This document shows, piece after piece, positions 54,391-62,828 of a stretch of DNA of 64,000 nt. Made by a program: the position numbers and the translations under genes. The notes beneath the pieces were generated by a model that worked only from the letters and a program-made list of their open reading frames with translations, made no database searches and was not told the DNA's origin. This DNA comes from Chitinophaga chungangae (GTDB lineage: Bacteria > Bacteroidota > Bacteroidia > Chitinophagales > Chitinophagaceae). The DNA lies in the NCBI RefSeq assembly GCF_017742215.1, contig NZ_JAGHKP010000004.1:186001-250000 (forward strand). Direction: 5' to 3'. Position 1 is the stretch's first letter. Each line of letters begins with the position of its first letter.

Positions 54391-55890
54391 ATGAGAATCC
54401 TGCTCGACACTAATATTATTATACATAGGGAGGCGTCAAGAGTAATAAACCAAGATATCGGAATACTGTTTTATTGGATTGACAGGCTGAAGTATTCAAA
54501 AATTATTCATCCGGTAACTGTTGAAGAACTAAGAAAACATCAGAATTCAAGTGTTGTTGAAACTATGTCAATTAAACTTGATAATTATACATTGATTAAG
54601 AATGTTGCTCCTCAAAATGAGTTGGTTGCACAGATAAGCAGCAAAATTGACGTTAATGCCAATGACAGGAACGATACGATGATTTTAAATGAACTATACA
54701 GTGATAGAGTTGATTTGTTGATTTCAGAAGATAAAAAAATTCACACAAAGGCTGGTTTGTTGGGAGTGTCTGAAAGAGTGTTTAATATCGATGGATTTCT
54801 TGAAAAGGTAAACGCAGAAAATCCAAGTTTAGTAGATTATAAGGTGTTAGCGGTTAAGAAAGTCGACTTTGCGCACGTTCAGTTAAGTGATCCTTTTTTC
54901 GATAGCTTTAGAGAAGATTATGTAGGATTTGACAGATGGTTTAATAAAAAGGCTGATGAGGTGGCTTATGTATGTTATACGGAAAATTCACTTGCAGCTT
55001 TTTTATATATTAAGGTAGAAGGAACTGATGAAAACTATTCAGATATATCACCGGGATTTACAAGGAAAAAGCGACTGAAAATTGGTACATTCAAGGTAAC
55101 TGGAAACGGATTTAAAATTGGAGAAAGATTTCTTAAGATCATTTTTGATAATGCGCTTTTATATAAAGTCGACGAGATATATGTTACTATTTTTGATAAG
55201 CGGCCCGAACAAGTTAGACTAATAAATTTACTTGAAGACTGGGGGTTTGTATTACATGGGAAAAAAGTAACCAGCAATGGTGAAGAGAAAGTATTAGTTA
55301 AAAACTTCGAAAAGACACAGCCGATCGATTGTAAATATCCCAAAAAGACCTTTCCCTTTATCTCTGAGAAAAGCAGAATATTCTTAGTTCCAATTTACCC
55401 GCAGTATCACACGGAACTTTTTCCCGATTCTATTCTAAGGACGGAATCCCCATTAAATTTCACGGAGAACGAACCTCATCGGAACGCACTTAGCAAAGTG
55501 TATGTTTCCAGGTCAATTGAAAGAGATTTACAAGCGGGTGACATTATAGTTTTTTACAGAACCGGAGGTATTTATAAAAGTGTAGTAAGCACCTATGGAA
55601 TAGTAGAATCATTAATAGACAAAATACCTGATGAACGAACTTTTATTGAGTTGTGTAGAAAACGAAGCGTTTATACAGAGGAAGAATTGTCCGGCCAATG
55701 GAATTACAGCAAATACAATAGACCTTTTATTGTGAATTTCATATATGCCTATTCATTTCGAAAACGTCCGACTCTAGCCTGGTTAATAGAGAATGGAATT
55801 ATTAGTGATGTGGGGAATGCTCCTAGAGGATTTAGGGAAATATCAAGAGATGATTTTTTGAAAATTGCAAATTATTCTATAGGTAAATGA
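54391..55890 (+). CDS. PIN-GNAT-ASCH/EVE-like fusion protein
   Basis: 499 aa. Residues 1-130 form a PIN RNase domain: ILLDTNIII with D6, E45-E46 in TVEELRK, D92/D95 and LISEDKK with E113 and D114. Residues 185-300 look like a GNAT acetyltransferase, with GNGFKIGERFLKIIFDNALL in the acetyl-CoA loop position and LINLLEDWGF later. Residues 365-499 resemble an ASCH/EVE-type RNA-binding fold (AGDIIVFYRTGGIYKSVVSTYGIVES). The sequence is AT-rich and overlaps the next gene by 4 bp (ATGA). PIN-GNAT combinations occur in toxin-like proteins; this particular fusion in an element is not one I can name. A function in RNA cleavage is inferred from the domains. Confidence 0.75.
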   Translation: MRILLDTNIIIHREASRVINQDIGILFYWIDRLKYSKIIHPVTVEELRKHQNSSVVETMSIKLDNYTLIKNVAPQNELVAQISSKIDVNANDRNDTMILNELYSDRVDLLISEDKKIHTKAGLLGVSERVFNIDGFLEKVNAENPSLVDYKVLAVKKVDFAHVQLSDPFFDSFREDYVGFDRWFNKKADEVAYVCYTENSLAAFLYIKVEGTDENYSDISPGFTRKKRLKIGTFKVTGNGFKIGERFLKIIFDNALLYKVDEIYVTIFDKRPEQVRLINLLEDWGFVLHGKKVTSNGEEKVLVKNFEKTQPIDCKYPKKTFPFISEKSRIFLVPIYPQYHTELFPDSILRTESPLNFTENEPHRNALSKVYVSRSIERDLQAGDIIVFYRTGGIYKSVVSTYGIVESLIDKIPDERTFIELCRKRSVYTEEELSGQWNYSKYNRPFIVNFIYAYSFRKRPTLAWLIENGIISDVGNAPRGFREISRDDFLKIANYSIGK

Positions 55891-56822
55891 AAAGCATAGC
55901 AATCTGGAGCACACCACTCCCTAATACCACTAAGTCAGTTGAGAACCTAGAATTGCATTTCAACCTATGGAAAATTCCAAATGGGGAATCGGGTCCAAGC
56001 AAATTTATTGATATTGGGATCAAAGTCGAGTCTGAAAGAAATATCGATTCGTTGAATCTTTATTTTCCAAAGAGGATTGAAAAAGACGATTTTGAGGATA
56101 TAGTTTCTAAGTTTATTGACAAGCCAGATTTGGTTAGCGCAATATTTAACGAAGACTATGATGTTGTATCGAATGCGAGCACAAAGTTTTATGAGATACG
56201 AAAGGCTAAGGAAACCGTTTTTTACATTTATAGGACTAGCGACACTGATTTGCAATTTACAAATTGCTATGGAGGAACAATTGTGTCATTTAAAATCCCA
56301 CCAAGAAGAGAAAAGATCTATTTCCGGTTTAGAATTAAAGGCGAGTTTGTTAACTCGTTATCTTCTGTCAGCCGTCCAACAAATGCCATATTTCAAAGTG
56401 CCTTTTCTATAATTGAAATGATCGACTTCAGAGTGAACGAGATTAGAGATCTGAATCTCGATCTCCTTGAAAAGATAAGAAGTGACGGTGAAGTTAGAAT
56501 TTCAAAACTTCATTTTTTCTTCATATGTTCAAATAAGGAGGAAGTCGTAGGTAACCACTTGCCTTATGGAAATTGTAGGAATTTGGAAAATTACAGATGG
56601 GATAATTATGTAGATTTGAGGGAAAATAGGGGAAATGTATATTTAGCCTATCATTGGAAAGAAACTAATAAGGAGAATGTAGCAGTTTTGATAAAAACCA
56701 GGTACGAAAAGAATAATTGGTCTACAATTTTTAAGTATCTTTTAATTGGAGCTGCAATTGCTCTTTTAATTGAACTGGTTAGTAATTATGTTTATGATAT
56801 AATCAAAGAAAACTTGAGATGA
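55887..56822 (+). CDS. Membrane-tailed protein of unknown function, partner of the PIN-GNAT fusion
   Basis: 311 aa. The first 280 residues are soluble and beta-rich, with IYFRFRIKGEFVNSLSSVSRPTNA in the middle and many Asn/Glu residues. One membrane helix (IFKYLLIGAAIALLIELVSNYVY, about 283-305) ends the protein. There is no signal peptide, so it is probably a tail-anchored inner-membrane protein. It overlaps the genes on both sides by 4 bp, which ties it to the PIN-GNAT and ASCH proteins. No family recognised. Confidence 0.6.
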   Translation: MKSIAIWSTPLPNTTKSVENLELHFNLWKIPNGESGPSKFIDIGIKVESERNIDSLNLYFPKRIEKDDFEDIVSKFIDKPDLVSAIFNEDYDVVSNASTKFYEIRKAKETVFYIYRTSDTDLQFTNCYGGTIVSFKIPPRREKIYFRFRIKGEFVNSLSSVSRPTNAIFQSAFSIIEMIDFRVNEIRDLNLDLLEKIRSDGEVRISKLHFFFICSNKEEVVGNHLPYGNCRNLENYRWDNYVDLRENRGNVYLAYHWKETNKENVAVLIKTRYEKNNWSTIFKYLLIGAAIALLIELVSNYVYDIIKENLR

Positions 56823-57187
56823 AAGTTGTATTATCGATAAAACCAGAGTTTGCAGAAAAAATATTCAACGGAACGAAAAAATACGAGTTCCGAAAGAGCA
56901 TTTTTAAAAATCAAGAAATAAAAACAGTAATTGTCTATGCATCATCCCCGGTTCAACGTGTAATAGGTGAGTTTGAAATTGATGAGATTATAAACTGTGG
57001 TCTAGATGATTTGTGGAATACTACCCATCAGTTTTCAGGAATTAGTAAGCAATTTTTTGATAAGTATTTTGCGCAAAAAGAGCAAGGCTACGCAATTAAG
57101 ATAAAAAAAGTAAAGAGATATAAACATCCAAAGTGCCTTAAGTCAGAATTTAATCTTCTGCCGCCCCAATCATTTGCGTATTGTTAA
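56819..57187 (+). CDS. ASCH domain protein
   Basis: 122 aa and entirely one ASCH domain. It starts MKVVLSIKPEFAEKIFNGTKKYEFRKS, with the family signature GxKxxExR (GTKKYEFR), and continues with VIVYASSPVQRVIGEFEI. ASCH folds relate to PUA/EVE domains and bind RNA or modified nucleotides. It overlaps the membrane-tailed gene by 4 bp and ends 12 bp before the HNH gene. The whole set forms one operon. Confidence 0.85.
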   Translation: MKVVLSIKPEFAEKIFNGTKKYEFRKSIFKNQEIKTVIVYASSPVQRVIGEFEIDEIINCGLDDLWNTTHQFSGISKQFFDKYFAQKEQGYAIKIKKVKRYKHPKCLKSEFNLLPPQSFAYC

Positions 57188-57199
57188 AATTTTTCTTGA

Positions 57200-58012
57200 A
57201 TGATATGCTTGTTTTGCAACTCCAAAAAAGACTTCAATACGGTAGAGCATATTATACCCGAATCATTAGGTAACAAGGAGCTAGTACTGAAGGGTGAAGT
57301 TTGTGATAAATGTCAAAAACACCTAAGCAAAATAGAGAGATATGTATTGTCGAATACTCCTATGGGTTTTTGGCGTACAATACTTGGGATAAAAACTAAG
57401 AAGGGGAAGTTTGCATCAGTTGATTTTAATAAGAGCACGGAAGATAGAGGTATATTGCCTGATGCACATAAGCACCACGATAATATCAGTTTTATTGCAA
57501 GGGATTATGATTTAACTGAGCTAATTGTTCATAATTCCAGTCAGGATCAGTTTGAAGGCGGAATGCCAACCCAAGTTAAATATGTAATAACACCCAAGGT
57601 AGTATTTGAGATTGGAAGGTTCTTAGGTAAAATCGGACTGGAATTACTATGCCTAGAGAATAGCCAAAATGCACGGAAATCGGAATTTGATCAAATTCGC
57701 AGATATATAAGAAGCGGCCTTGCACGGGATATTTGGCCAATTTTTTACCAAGCAAATGGGGACATTTCGGATCTTGTAAAGTATAAATATCAAGCTGGAT
57801 GTGTGACTGAGGAAGTCTTTTGCTATGACTATTCTATTTTTGAATCAGATGGATATGTAGTATTTAATTTTACAGTGGGTATTGATAATTGGGCTATTTG
57901 TTTAAATGAAATGTTCCCTGATCCTCGTATTATTCAGAAGTTAGAAGAGCGCGGTGTCAAAGTCCTTTGGTATTCTAGAACAAGTTGGGAGAAATCTAAA
58001 AGCAAGGCATAG
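57200..58012 (+). CDS. HNH endonuclease (HNH_5-type)
   Basis: 270 aa. The N-terminus holds a zinc-binding HNH_5 module: CLFC (C3, C6), EHIIPESLGN (E16-H17) and CDKC (C35, C38). The remaining 200 residues are of unknown fold. These proteins are found in defence islands and may cut DNA. It starts 12 bp after the ASCH gene, probably in the same transcript, and shares its AT-rich composition. Confidence 0.8.
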   Translation: MICLFCNSKKDFNTVEHIIPESLGNKELVLKGEVCDKCQKHLSKIERYVLSNTPMGFWRTILGIKTKKGKFASVDFNKSTEDRGILPDAHKHHDNISFIARDYDLTELIVHNSSQDQFEGGMPTQVKYVITPKVVFEIGRFLGKIGLELLCLENSQNARKSEFDQIRRYIRSGLARDIWPIFYQANGDISDLVKYKYQAGCVTEEVFCYDYSIFESDGYVVFNFTVGIDNWAICLNEMFPDPRIIQKLEERGVKVLWYSRTSWEKSKSKA

Positions 58013-58099
58013 CCTACTTGTCGGGTATACATCAGTGGATTAAATATAATCCCTTGGTTTTGAACTAATCCTTCATGAAATTAATAGGAAATTTTAATC

Positions 58100-59884
58100 A
58101 TGAGCCAACATGATAGCATATTAAAGTTACTTACTGAGTTTGATGATAACCAGCTAAGACCAATAAAAGATGATTTGGAAATTGCCAGAATGATCAGAGG
58201 CGCATTGCCGGAAGATGAAGATTTTGAGCCATTAGTTTTGGCGGAGTTATATGCATTTTCGTTATTGGAGGATAATGAATATGGCAAGGCTAATTGGCAG
58301 ACGTATTTCGGTCCAGCATTGAGAAATTCAGGCGGCGGTGAGGTATTCGAGGCAATTCCTTTAACTAAAATTAGCAAAGAGCTTTTGGATTATTGGGAAA
58401 GCAGAATAAATCAATGTTCTAATCCCATTCTTAAGAGTAGGTATGCGGGTTTGGTATGGGAGTTTTCCAAAAAAATAAGAAATACGAAACCGGATTTTGA
58501 TAAGGTTGGATTAGTTTATGTCAATAGTTTACTTCAAGCTGGCCAAGCAGGTCGTTACGTATTTTCACAAACCGTTTTCAAGAAGCTATCACGAGCGCTT
58601 ACTTTAGCGTTAAGTTTTAGGAATAAGGCGTTAACAGGCGAAGCAATCGAGAAAATTAGGAAATATGCAAAGGAACATGAGGATAGTAAGAAGCCTGGTA
58701 TCTGGCGGCACAATTATGACTTAATTGTTAAAGACAAACTTAAGGAAATTGATGAGTCAATTATCGCGGAAATTGTAGATGATTTGGAAGGGAAATTTTC
58801 CTTAGGTCTTACCCCGAAACCTAATGGTCGGCCAGAGTTAAATAGTGCTCATGTCGCCTTGGATAGGCTTTTGGATTATTACAAGAAAATAAATGATAAA
58901 GAGAGTATTAAACGACTACTAGGATTGTTAGCTACAGCGTACGAAGCTGAAGTATTATCAATTCAACCAGTTCAAGCTATTCATCTTTTAGGAAGATTAA
59001 ATGAATATTATAAAACACACAATTTATTCACAGAAGCCATAGAAGTATACAAACGAATACAAGCGCTAAGTCCTGCTGTACTTGAGGCTATGGTTCCGAT
59101 AGCTACGGAGTTTAAAGTATCCAAAGATACTATTGACGATTTTGTCGCAAAATGCATGTTAGGCGATGCTCCTGAAGTTCTGTCGCGCCTAGCTACTGCA
59201 TTTATTCCTTCAAAGGATTCAAAACTTTCGGTGTTTGGTGGGGAGGGCATTTCGGCACTATTAACTAAAAGCCTGCATGATGGCTCAGGCAGGACAGTTG
59301 CCAAAGTGGGGCCTAAGAATGTAGATATTAATGGCAATGAAGTCATGGGTATATCTACAAATATGTCATATGGGTCCGTGTTACTTCATTTTTGTATAAC
59401 GGCAGGGAAAACACAATCCTTACTTACGGTAGGAAATATTATGGAATATTTAAAATGTTCCTGTTTAATAGCCCCTGACCGATATGGGTTGATTGAAGCT
59501 GGCATTTCGGCTTATCTAAAAGGTGACTTTGTGGTCTCCTTACATATATTAATACCACAATTTGAAGCTGCCTGTTTGAAATTGGTTGAATTGAATGGTG
59601 GAAGCATCTGGCGAGAAGGTAAGAATGGCGGAGACAATGTTAGAGTTTTAGATGATATTTTGCGGGATGAACTAATTGTTGATTCTTTTGGAGAAGACGA
59701 ATCTTTTTATTTAAGGGTCTTATTTACGGATCAGCGGGGATGGAACCTTCGGAATAAGGTCTGCCATGGCATGATGAAAACGAATGGTTTTGATTACCGC
59801 AAAGCAGATCGTGTTTTTGTTGCGTTTTTGCTTCTAGGACTTATCAAATTCCAGGAATTTGAGCCTTCGCTGAGTGAAAATTAG
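58100..59884 (+). CDS. DUF4209 (DUF7380-like) protein with HEPN-type RNxxxHG motif
   Basis: 594 aa. The N-terminal and middle parts are helical with repeat-like units. The C-terminal domain ends with LRNKVCHGM, where R551, N552 and H556 fit the RNxxxHG signature of DUF4209 and the Rx4H motif of HEPN ribonucleases. I recall the N-terminal part as DUF7380, but this should be checked. HEPN domains are usually RNA-cutting toxins in defence systems. It starts 88 bp after the HNH gene and is the longest protein of the cargo. Confidence 0.75.
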   Translation: MSQHDSILKLLTEFDDNQLRPIKDDLEIARMIRGALPEDEDFEPLVLAELYAFSLLEDNEYGKANWQTYFGPALRNSGGGEVFEAIPLTKISKELLDYWESRINQCSNPILKSRYAGLVWEFSKKIRNTKPDFDKVGLVYVNSLLQAGQAGRYVFSQTVFKKLSRALTLALSFRNKALTGEAIEKIRKYAKEHEDSKKPGIWRHNYDLIVKDKLKEIDESIIAEIVDDLEGKFSLGLTPKPNGRPELNSAHVALDRLLDYYKKINDKESIKRLLGLLATAYEAEVLSIQPVQAIHLLGRLNEYYKTHNLFTEAIEVYKRIQALSPAVLEAMVPIATEFKVSKDTIDDFVAKCMLGDAPEVLSRLATAFIPSKDSKLSVFGGEGISALLTKSLHDGSGRTVAKVGPKNVDINGNEVMGISTNMSYGSVLLHFCITAGKTQSLLTVGNIMEYLKCSCLIAPDRYGLIEAGISAYLKGDFVVSLHILIPQFEAACLKLVELNGGSIWREGKNGGDNVRVLDDILRDELIVDSFGEDESFYLRVLFTDQRGWNLRNKVCHGMMKTNGFDYRKADRVFVAFLLLGLIKFQEFEPSLSEN

Positions 59885-60015
59885 ACCGTATGGAAATTAC
59901 GTTTATTGAATTTAATAAAATTGAAACTAATTGATAAATAGCGGGTTGCACGTTCCTTAATTGCTTGTTAATGTATATCGGAAGAGGTATCGACGGAAAT
60001 AGGTAACTTAGAGAA

Positions 60016-60306
60016 GTGAGTAAAGCAACAAACATATCGTTAATTTTTCCAAAGCATCTCTTTTGGGATGTAAAGATAGAGCAGTTAGAACCAGAAAGAG
60101 ATCAGGATCTAATTATCCCGCGCGCTTTGTACATGACGAACGAAAAGTCCTTCGAAGACGATATTTCCAGGTTGGAGATGTTTTATTCAAGCGACGAAAT
60201 CGTCCGGAACCTCAAATCCACCAAAGAGAGAATCAGCAACCGCGTTTGTGAGATGGTGGCCCACCGTTACCATATTCCCCCCTTTCACCGATATTCCCAT
60301 CGATAA
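60016..60306 (+). CDS. DUF6922-like protein, presumed antitoxin of the AbiEii gene
   Basis: 96 aa from a GTG start. The sequence ISLIFPKHLFWDVKIEQLEPE followed by LIIPRALYM, and a Lys/Arg-rich end, resembles the DUF6922 family found next to AbiEii/AbiGii nucleotidyltransferases. It is 2 bp upstream of the nucleotidyltransferase gene and is predicted to antagonise it. AbiEi-type winged-helix antitoxins are not seen. The DUF number is from memory. Confidence 0.7.
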   Translation: MSKATNISLIFPKHLFWDVKIEQLEPERDQDLIIPRALYMTNEKSFEDDISRLEMFYSSDEIVRNLKSTKERISNRVCEMVAHRYHIPPFHRYSHR

Positions 60307-60308
60307 GA

Positions 60309-61094
60309 ATGTCCCACAATCAAATTGAAAAGGCTGTATCATTAGAACTTCTCGAGGCTATACGGGAAATCCAGGCGTTACCCTCTTTTGCTGATTTTGC
60401 GTTAGCAGGAGGTACTAACTTGGCGATCCGTTATAATCACAGGAGGTCAATTGATATCGATTTATTCTCGACCAGGATGGTAGGGCTTGCCGGTTTGGAG
60501 AGCATGAAGCAGGACTTGGAGCGGCGTTTCGGAAAAGGACTTTTATTTTGTGAGATTTTAGACCCCGAAAACGGCGAGCAATTTTGCTTTCTGCGGGCTC
60601 TTATTTCAAAAGGTGAAACGAAGATTAAGGTCGAAGCTATACAGAATATCCAGATCGTGGATCCGGTCGAGGAAAGGGATGGCGTCCGGATGCTGTCCGT
60701 GAAGGATATCGCACTATTGAAATTGATGAGCGCCAGTAACCGTAAAGCTAAAAAGGATATCTATGACCTGGACCTCCTCACGTCCGAGATGAGTCTGGAG
60801 GAATTGTTAGGATCATTGCGGGAAAAGTTGGAAAAGTATAGCGGAAGCGAGTATGAAGGACTGTTCGATCTTGATGACAGGAAGAGCCCTGTCGACGACC
60901 TTAACCTTCTATTGGAGTTCGATGATAATAACTATTCAGCACGACCCAATCGCCCGAACCACTCCAATGACAGTATTGACATATTGCCGCACAGCAAAGG
61001 CTGGATTTCCGCACGATCTTCATGGAAATCCAAAGTCAAGGAAGTGATGCGTAAGAGAGGTATAAATCCTCCACCTGCAAAACCCATAAATTAA
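60309..61094 (+). CDS. AbiEii/AbiGii-type nucleotidyltransferase toxin
   Basis: 261 aa. The core motif GGTNLAIRYNHRRSIDIDLFS (GGTxLAxxYxHRxSxDxDLF) is that of AbiEii-type nucleotidyltransferases, and the later LSVKDIALLKLMSASNRKAKKDIYDL agrees. AbiE toxins stop growth in phage-infected cells by pyrimidine addition to tRNA ends. The gene is coupled to the DUF6922-like gene. It is the last gene before the right end. Confidence 0.85.
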   Translation: MSHNQIEKAVSLELLEAIREIQALPSFADFALAGGTNLAIRYNHRRSIDIDLFSTRMVGLAGLESMKQDLERRFGKGLLFCEILDPENGEQFCFLRALISKGETKIKVEAIQNIQIVDPVEERDGVRMLSVKDIALLKLMSASNRKAKKDIYDLDLLTSEMSLEELLGSLREKLEKYSGSEYEGLFDLDDRKSPVDDLNLLLEFDDNNYSARPNRPNHSNDSIDILPHSKGWISARSSWKSKVKEVMRKRGINPPPAKPIN

Positions 61095-61483
61095 ACTAGT
61101 GGTTCCGGTCTTTCTTAAGCCCGGACAACATATCTGCATATCCATTCGCCCGTCAAGCAGAGCGCCGATTTCTCTGACGATTTCTTACTTAAAGATTTCT
61201 AAGTCAAACCTGACCTCCCAAAGCTCGAACTCCGTCACTTAGGTTAATTCACTATTTTTAGCCCTAATTTCCCTTGCCGGATAGGTGTTTTCGAGAGATG
61301 TTTTACGGTTTTGGGCGGTAAAAATCTTCCGAAAAGGTCAATTTCCGAAGATTGTATGAAGCGTCCGAAAAGCATGGGTTAAGCAACGGCTAAGCCTATA
61401 CTTCCATTGTATATCAATCAATTATGCATTCTGTATTGGGAAATAAGGGAAATTTTTCAACATCAAAAAAATGGGCGATATTT
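61095..61483. other. 389-bp intergenic stretch at the right end of the element
   Basis: No gene is seen. Three short direct repeats TCCGAA (61328, 61344 and 61364) lie within an inverted pair AATCTTC/GAAGATT (61324-61353). The mnmE-tail repeat at 61429-61446 is the last recognisable element part. The first 25 bases after it are the start of the flanking DNA. Confidence 0.5.
61429..61446 (+). other. attR: mnmE-tail repeat
   Basis: TTCTGTATTGGGAAATAA encodes F-C-I-G-K-stop in frame, without the preceding mnmE codons. It differs from 45283-45300 by four synonymous changes. It probably stems from the mnmE end of a previous host, carried by the element. Confidence 0.75.
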
Positions 61484-62317
61484 CTAATCCTCTTTTCTTC
61501 TAAAGTCCGTGATGGTCTTTCCATCATAACGATACACGCCACCAGCAGAACCAAACCAAATACTCCCATCGTTAGCTTCCAAAAGTCCCAAAAAAGCTGG
61601 CGGTCCTGACATAATTTCGGTTACAGTTGGCTTTTTACCGTACAAGGACTTTGCATCATAACGGGAAAGTGACCAGACCTGCCCAATGCGAGGAGGTTCA
61701 TCTGCACCGGTGGTCAAGATGTTTCCTGTTTTATCTTCGATTATAGCGTAAGCACCCTTCTGCGATACCTTGGTAAAGGTACTGCCGTCATAGCGCCAAA
61801 GGCCATCAACGTCACCGAACCAAATGTTTCCTTTTTTATCTTCGATTATCGACCAAACGTTTTTAAACGCTTTACCATCTTTGTTTCTTAATATGGTAAA
61901 TGTTTTTCCGTCATAAAAACAAGCCTCGCCCCTTGTGCCAAACCATAATTTCCCGGTTTTGTCTTCCATGATAGTAGTAAGATCATTATTGGAAAGTCCT
62001 TCTTTAGTTGTAAAATTCCGAAAAGACTTCCTATCGTAACGGCTTACTCCACCCCCGGTGCCGAACCAGATATTACCGGCTTTATCTTCATAAATTTTCA
62101 TAACCCGATTATTGGCAAGTCCCTCCCTGGTTGTAAAATGTTGAAAGGATTTCCTATTGTAATAATAAATGCCTGAATCAGTAGTAGCGAACCAAAGGTT
62201 TCCGTGTCGATCCTCCAGAACATCCCAGAATCTGTGCGAACCAATTTTACTAACAACGCATATACGTGTACGTATCTCATAATTTATCTGCTTAGCAACC
62301 GTCTTTGCGGGGGACAC
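61484..62317 (-). CDS. Two-component-regulator-type beta-propeller protein, possibly 5'-truncated
   Basis: 277 aa. Repeats of the form DVLEDRHGNLWFATTDSGIYYY, YEDKAGNIWFGTGGGVSRYD and EDKTGKLWFGTRGE are the Reg_prop blades. The start, a GTG at 62317, overlaps the upstream gene by 26 bp. The N-terminus has no signal peptide, while stand-alone relatives usually have one, so the first blade region may be truncated or decayed. Such proteins are sensors or surface proteins of unknown ligand. Confidence 0.6.
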   Translation of the reverse strand: MSPAKTVAKQINYEIRTRICVVSKIGSHRFWDVLEDRHGNLWFATTDSGIYYYNRKSFQHFTTREGLANNRVMKIYEDKAGNIWFGTGGGVSRYDRKSFRNFTTKEGLSNNDLTTIMEDKTGKLWFGTRGEACFYDGKTFTILRNKDGKAFKNVWSIIEDKKGNIWFGDVDGLWRYDGSTFTKVSQKGAYAIIEDKTGNILTTGADEPPRIGQVWSLSRYDAKSLYGKKPTVTEIMSGPPAFLGLLEANDGSIWFGSAGGVYRYDGKTITDFRRKED

Positions 62318-62828
62318 GTTGAAAAATTAATTTACCATCCCGTTCTACATATTCGCCCGTTATTATTGGGTATGAATACTTGGGCGCGTGCGATACGGTA
62401 TGGCTTCTTAGGATTATTTTGTCGTTAACTTTCAGGCTATGCAATTGCTCAAGTTGAGACTTTTCCGGCTCAAATCTTACAATATAATCATCACCATTGA
62501 TCCTGGCCATTACACCGAAACCTAATCTTGATCCCGGCGGAAGGGAAAGAGAGGTTACAACAGCCTCCATATTGGTATAATCATTAATGTTCTTCCTTAT
62601 TTTGGCGGCACCGGCAAACACTTTTTTGCCGGCGGGAGAAGCTACCCATTTTTTGTACTTTATACCTTCAGGGGTAGCTTCCCATTTTTTCAGTTCGGCA
62701 TTCCTTTCAGCAGCGGAGAGGGGTTTTGGGGTTGGCCTTTTAGAAGCTTCATTTTTAATTTCGCGATTGGCAAATACTAGTCCGCTTACCACCAGCGGTA
62801 AGATCAGCGCATAAATAATTTTTTTCAT
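62292..62828 (-). CDS. Small secreted protein of unknown function
   Basis: 178 aa from the ATG at 62828; the frame extends to 62897 upstream. A signal peptide (MKKIIYALILPLVVSGLVFA) leads into a Lys/Pro-rich region with two short internal repeats (KKWEATPEG and KKWVASPAG). A beta-rich C-terminal part (GVMARINGDDYIVRF) ends with RVPRKDGC. No family recognised. It lies directly upstream of the propeller gene. Confidence 0.6.
   Translation of the reverse strand: MKKIIYALILPLVVSGLVFANREIKNEASKRPTPKPLSAAERNAELKKWEATPEGIKYKKWVASPAGKKVFAGAAKIRKNINDYTNMEAVVTSLSLPPGSRLGFGVMARINGDDYIVRFEPEKSQLEQLHSLKVNDKIILRSHTVSHAPKYSYPIITGEYVERDGKLIFQRVPRKDGC

Larger units (their letters stand above)
45283..61446. 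mobile_element. Putative integrative mobilizable element in mnmE (about 16.2 kb)
   Basis: The stretch is bounded by repeated mnmE tail sequences. Inside are a tyrosine recombinase, two excisionase-like HTH genes, a CHC2/Toprim primase-like protein, an oriT candidate, mobC and a relaxase. No type IV secretion genes are present, so it would need a helper element to transfer. The cargo is a Xre-RES toxin-antitoxin operon and a set of nuclease and toxin-like genes. Codon and base composition fall sharply in GC from 53.8 kb on. The right boundary rests on the 18-bp match; the flanks were not checked against an empty site. Confidence 0.8.

Noticed and set aside
61484-62317. Possibility that the mobile element extends past 61446 to rsgA
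   Set aside because: Nothing in this interval resembles mobile-element genes. The mnmE-tail repeat gives a precise end, although an empty-site comparison would be needed to be certain.
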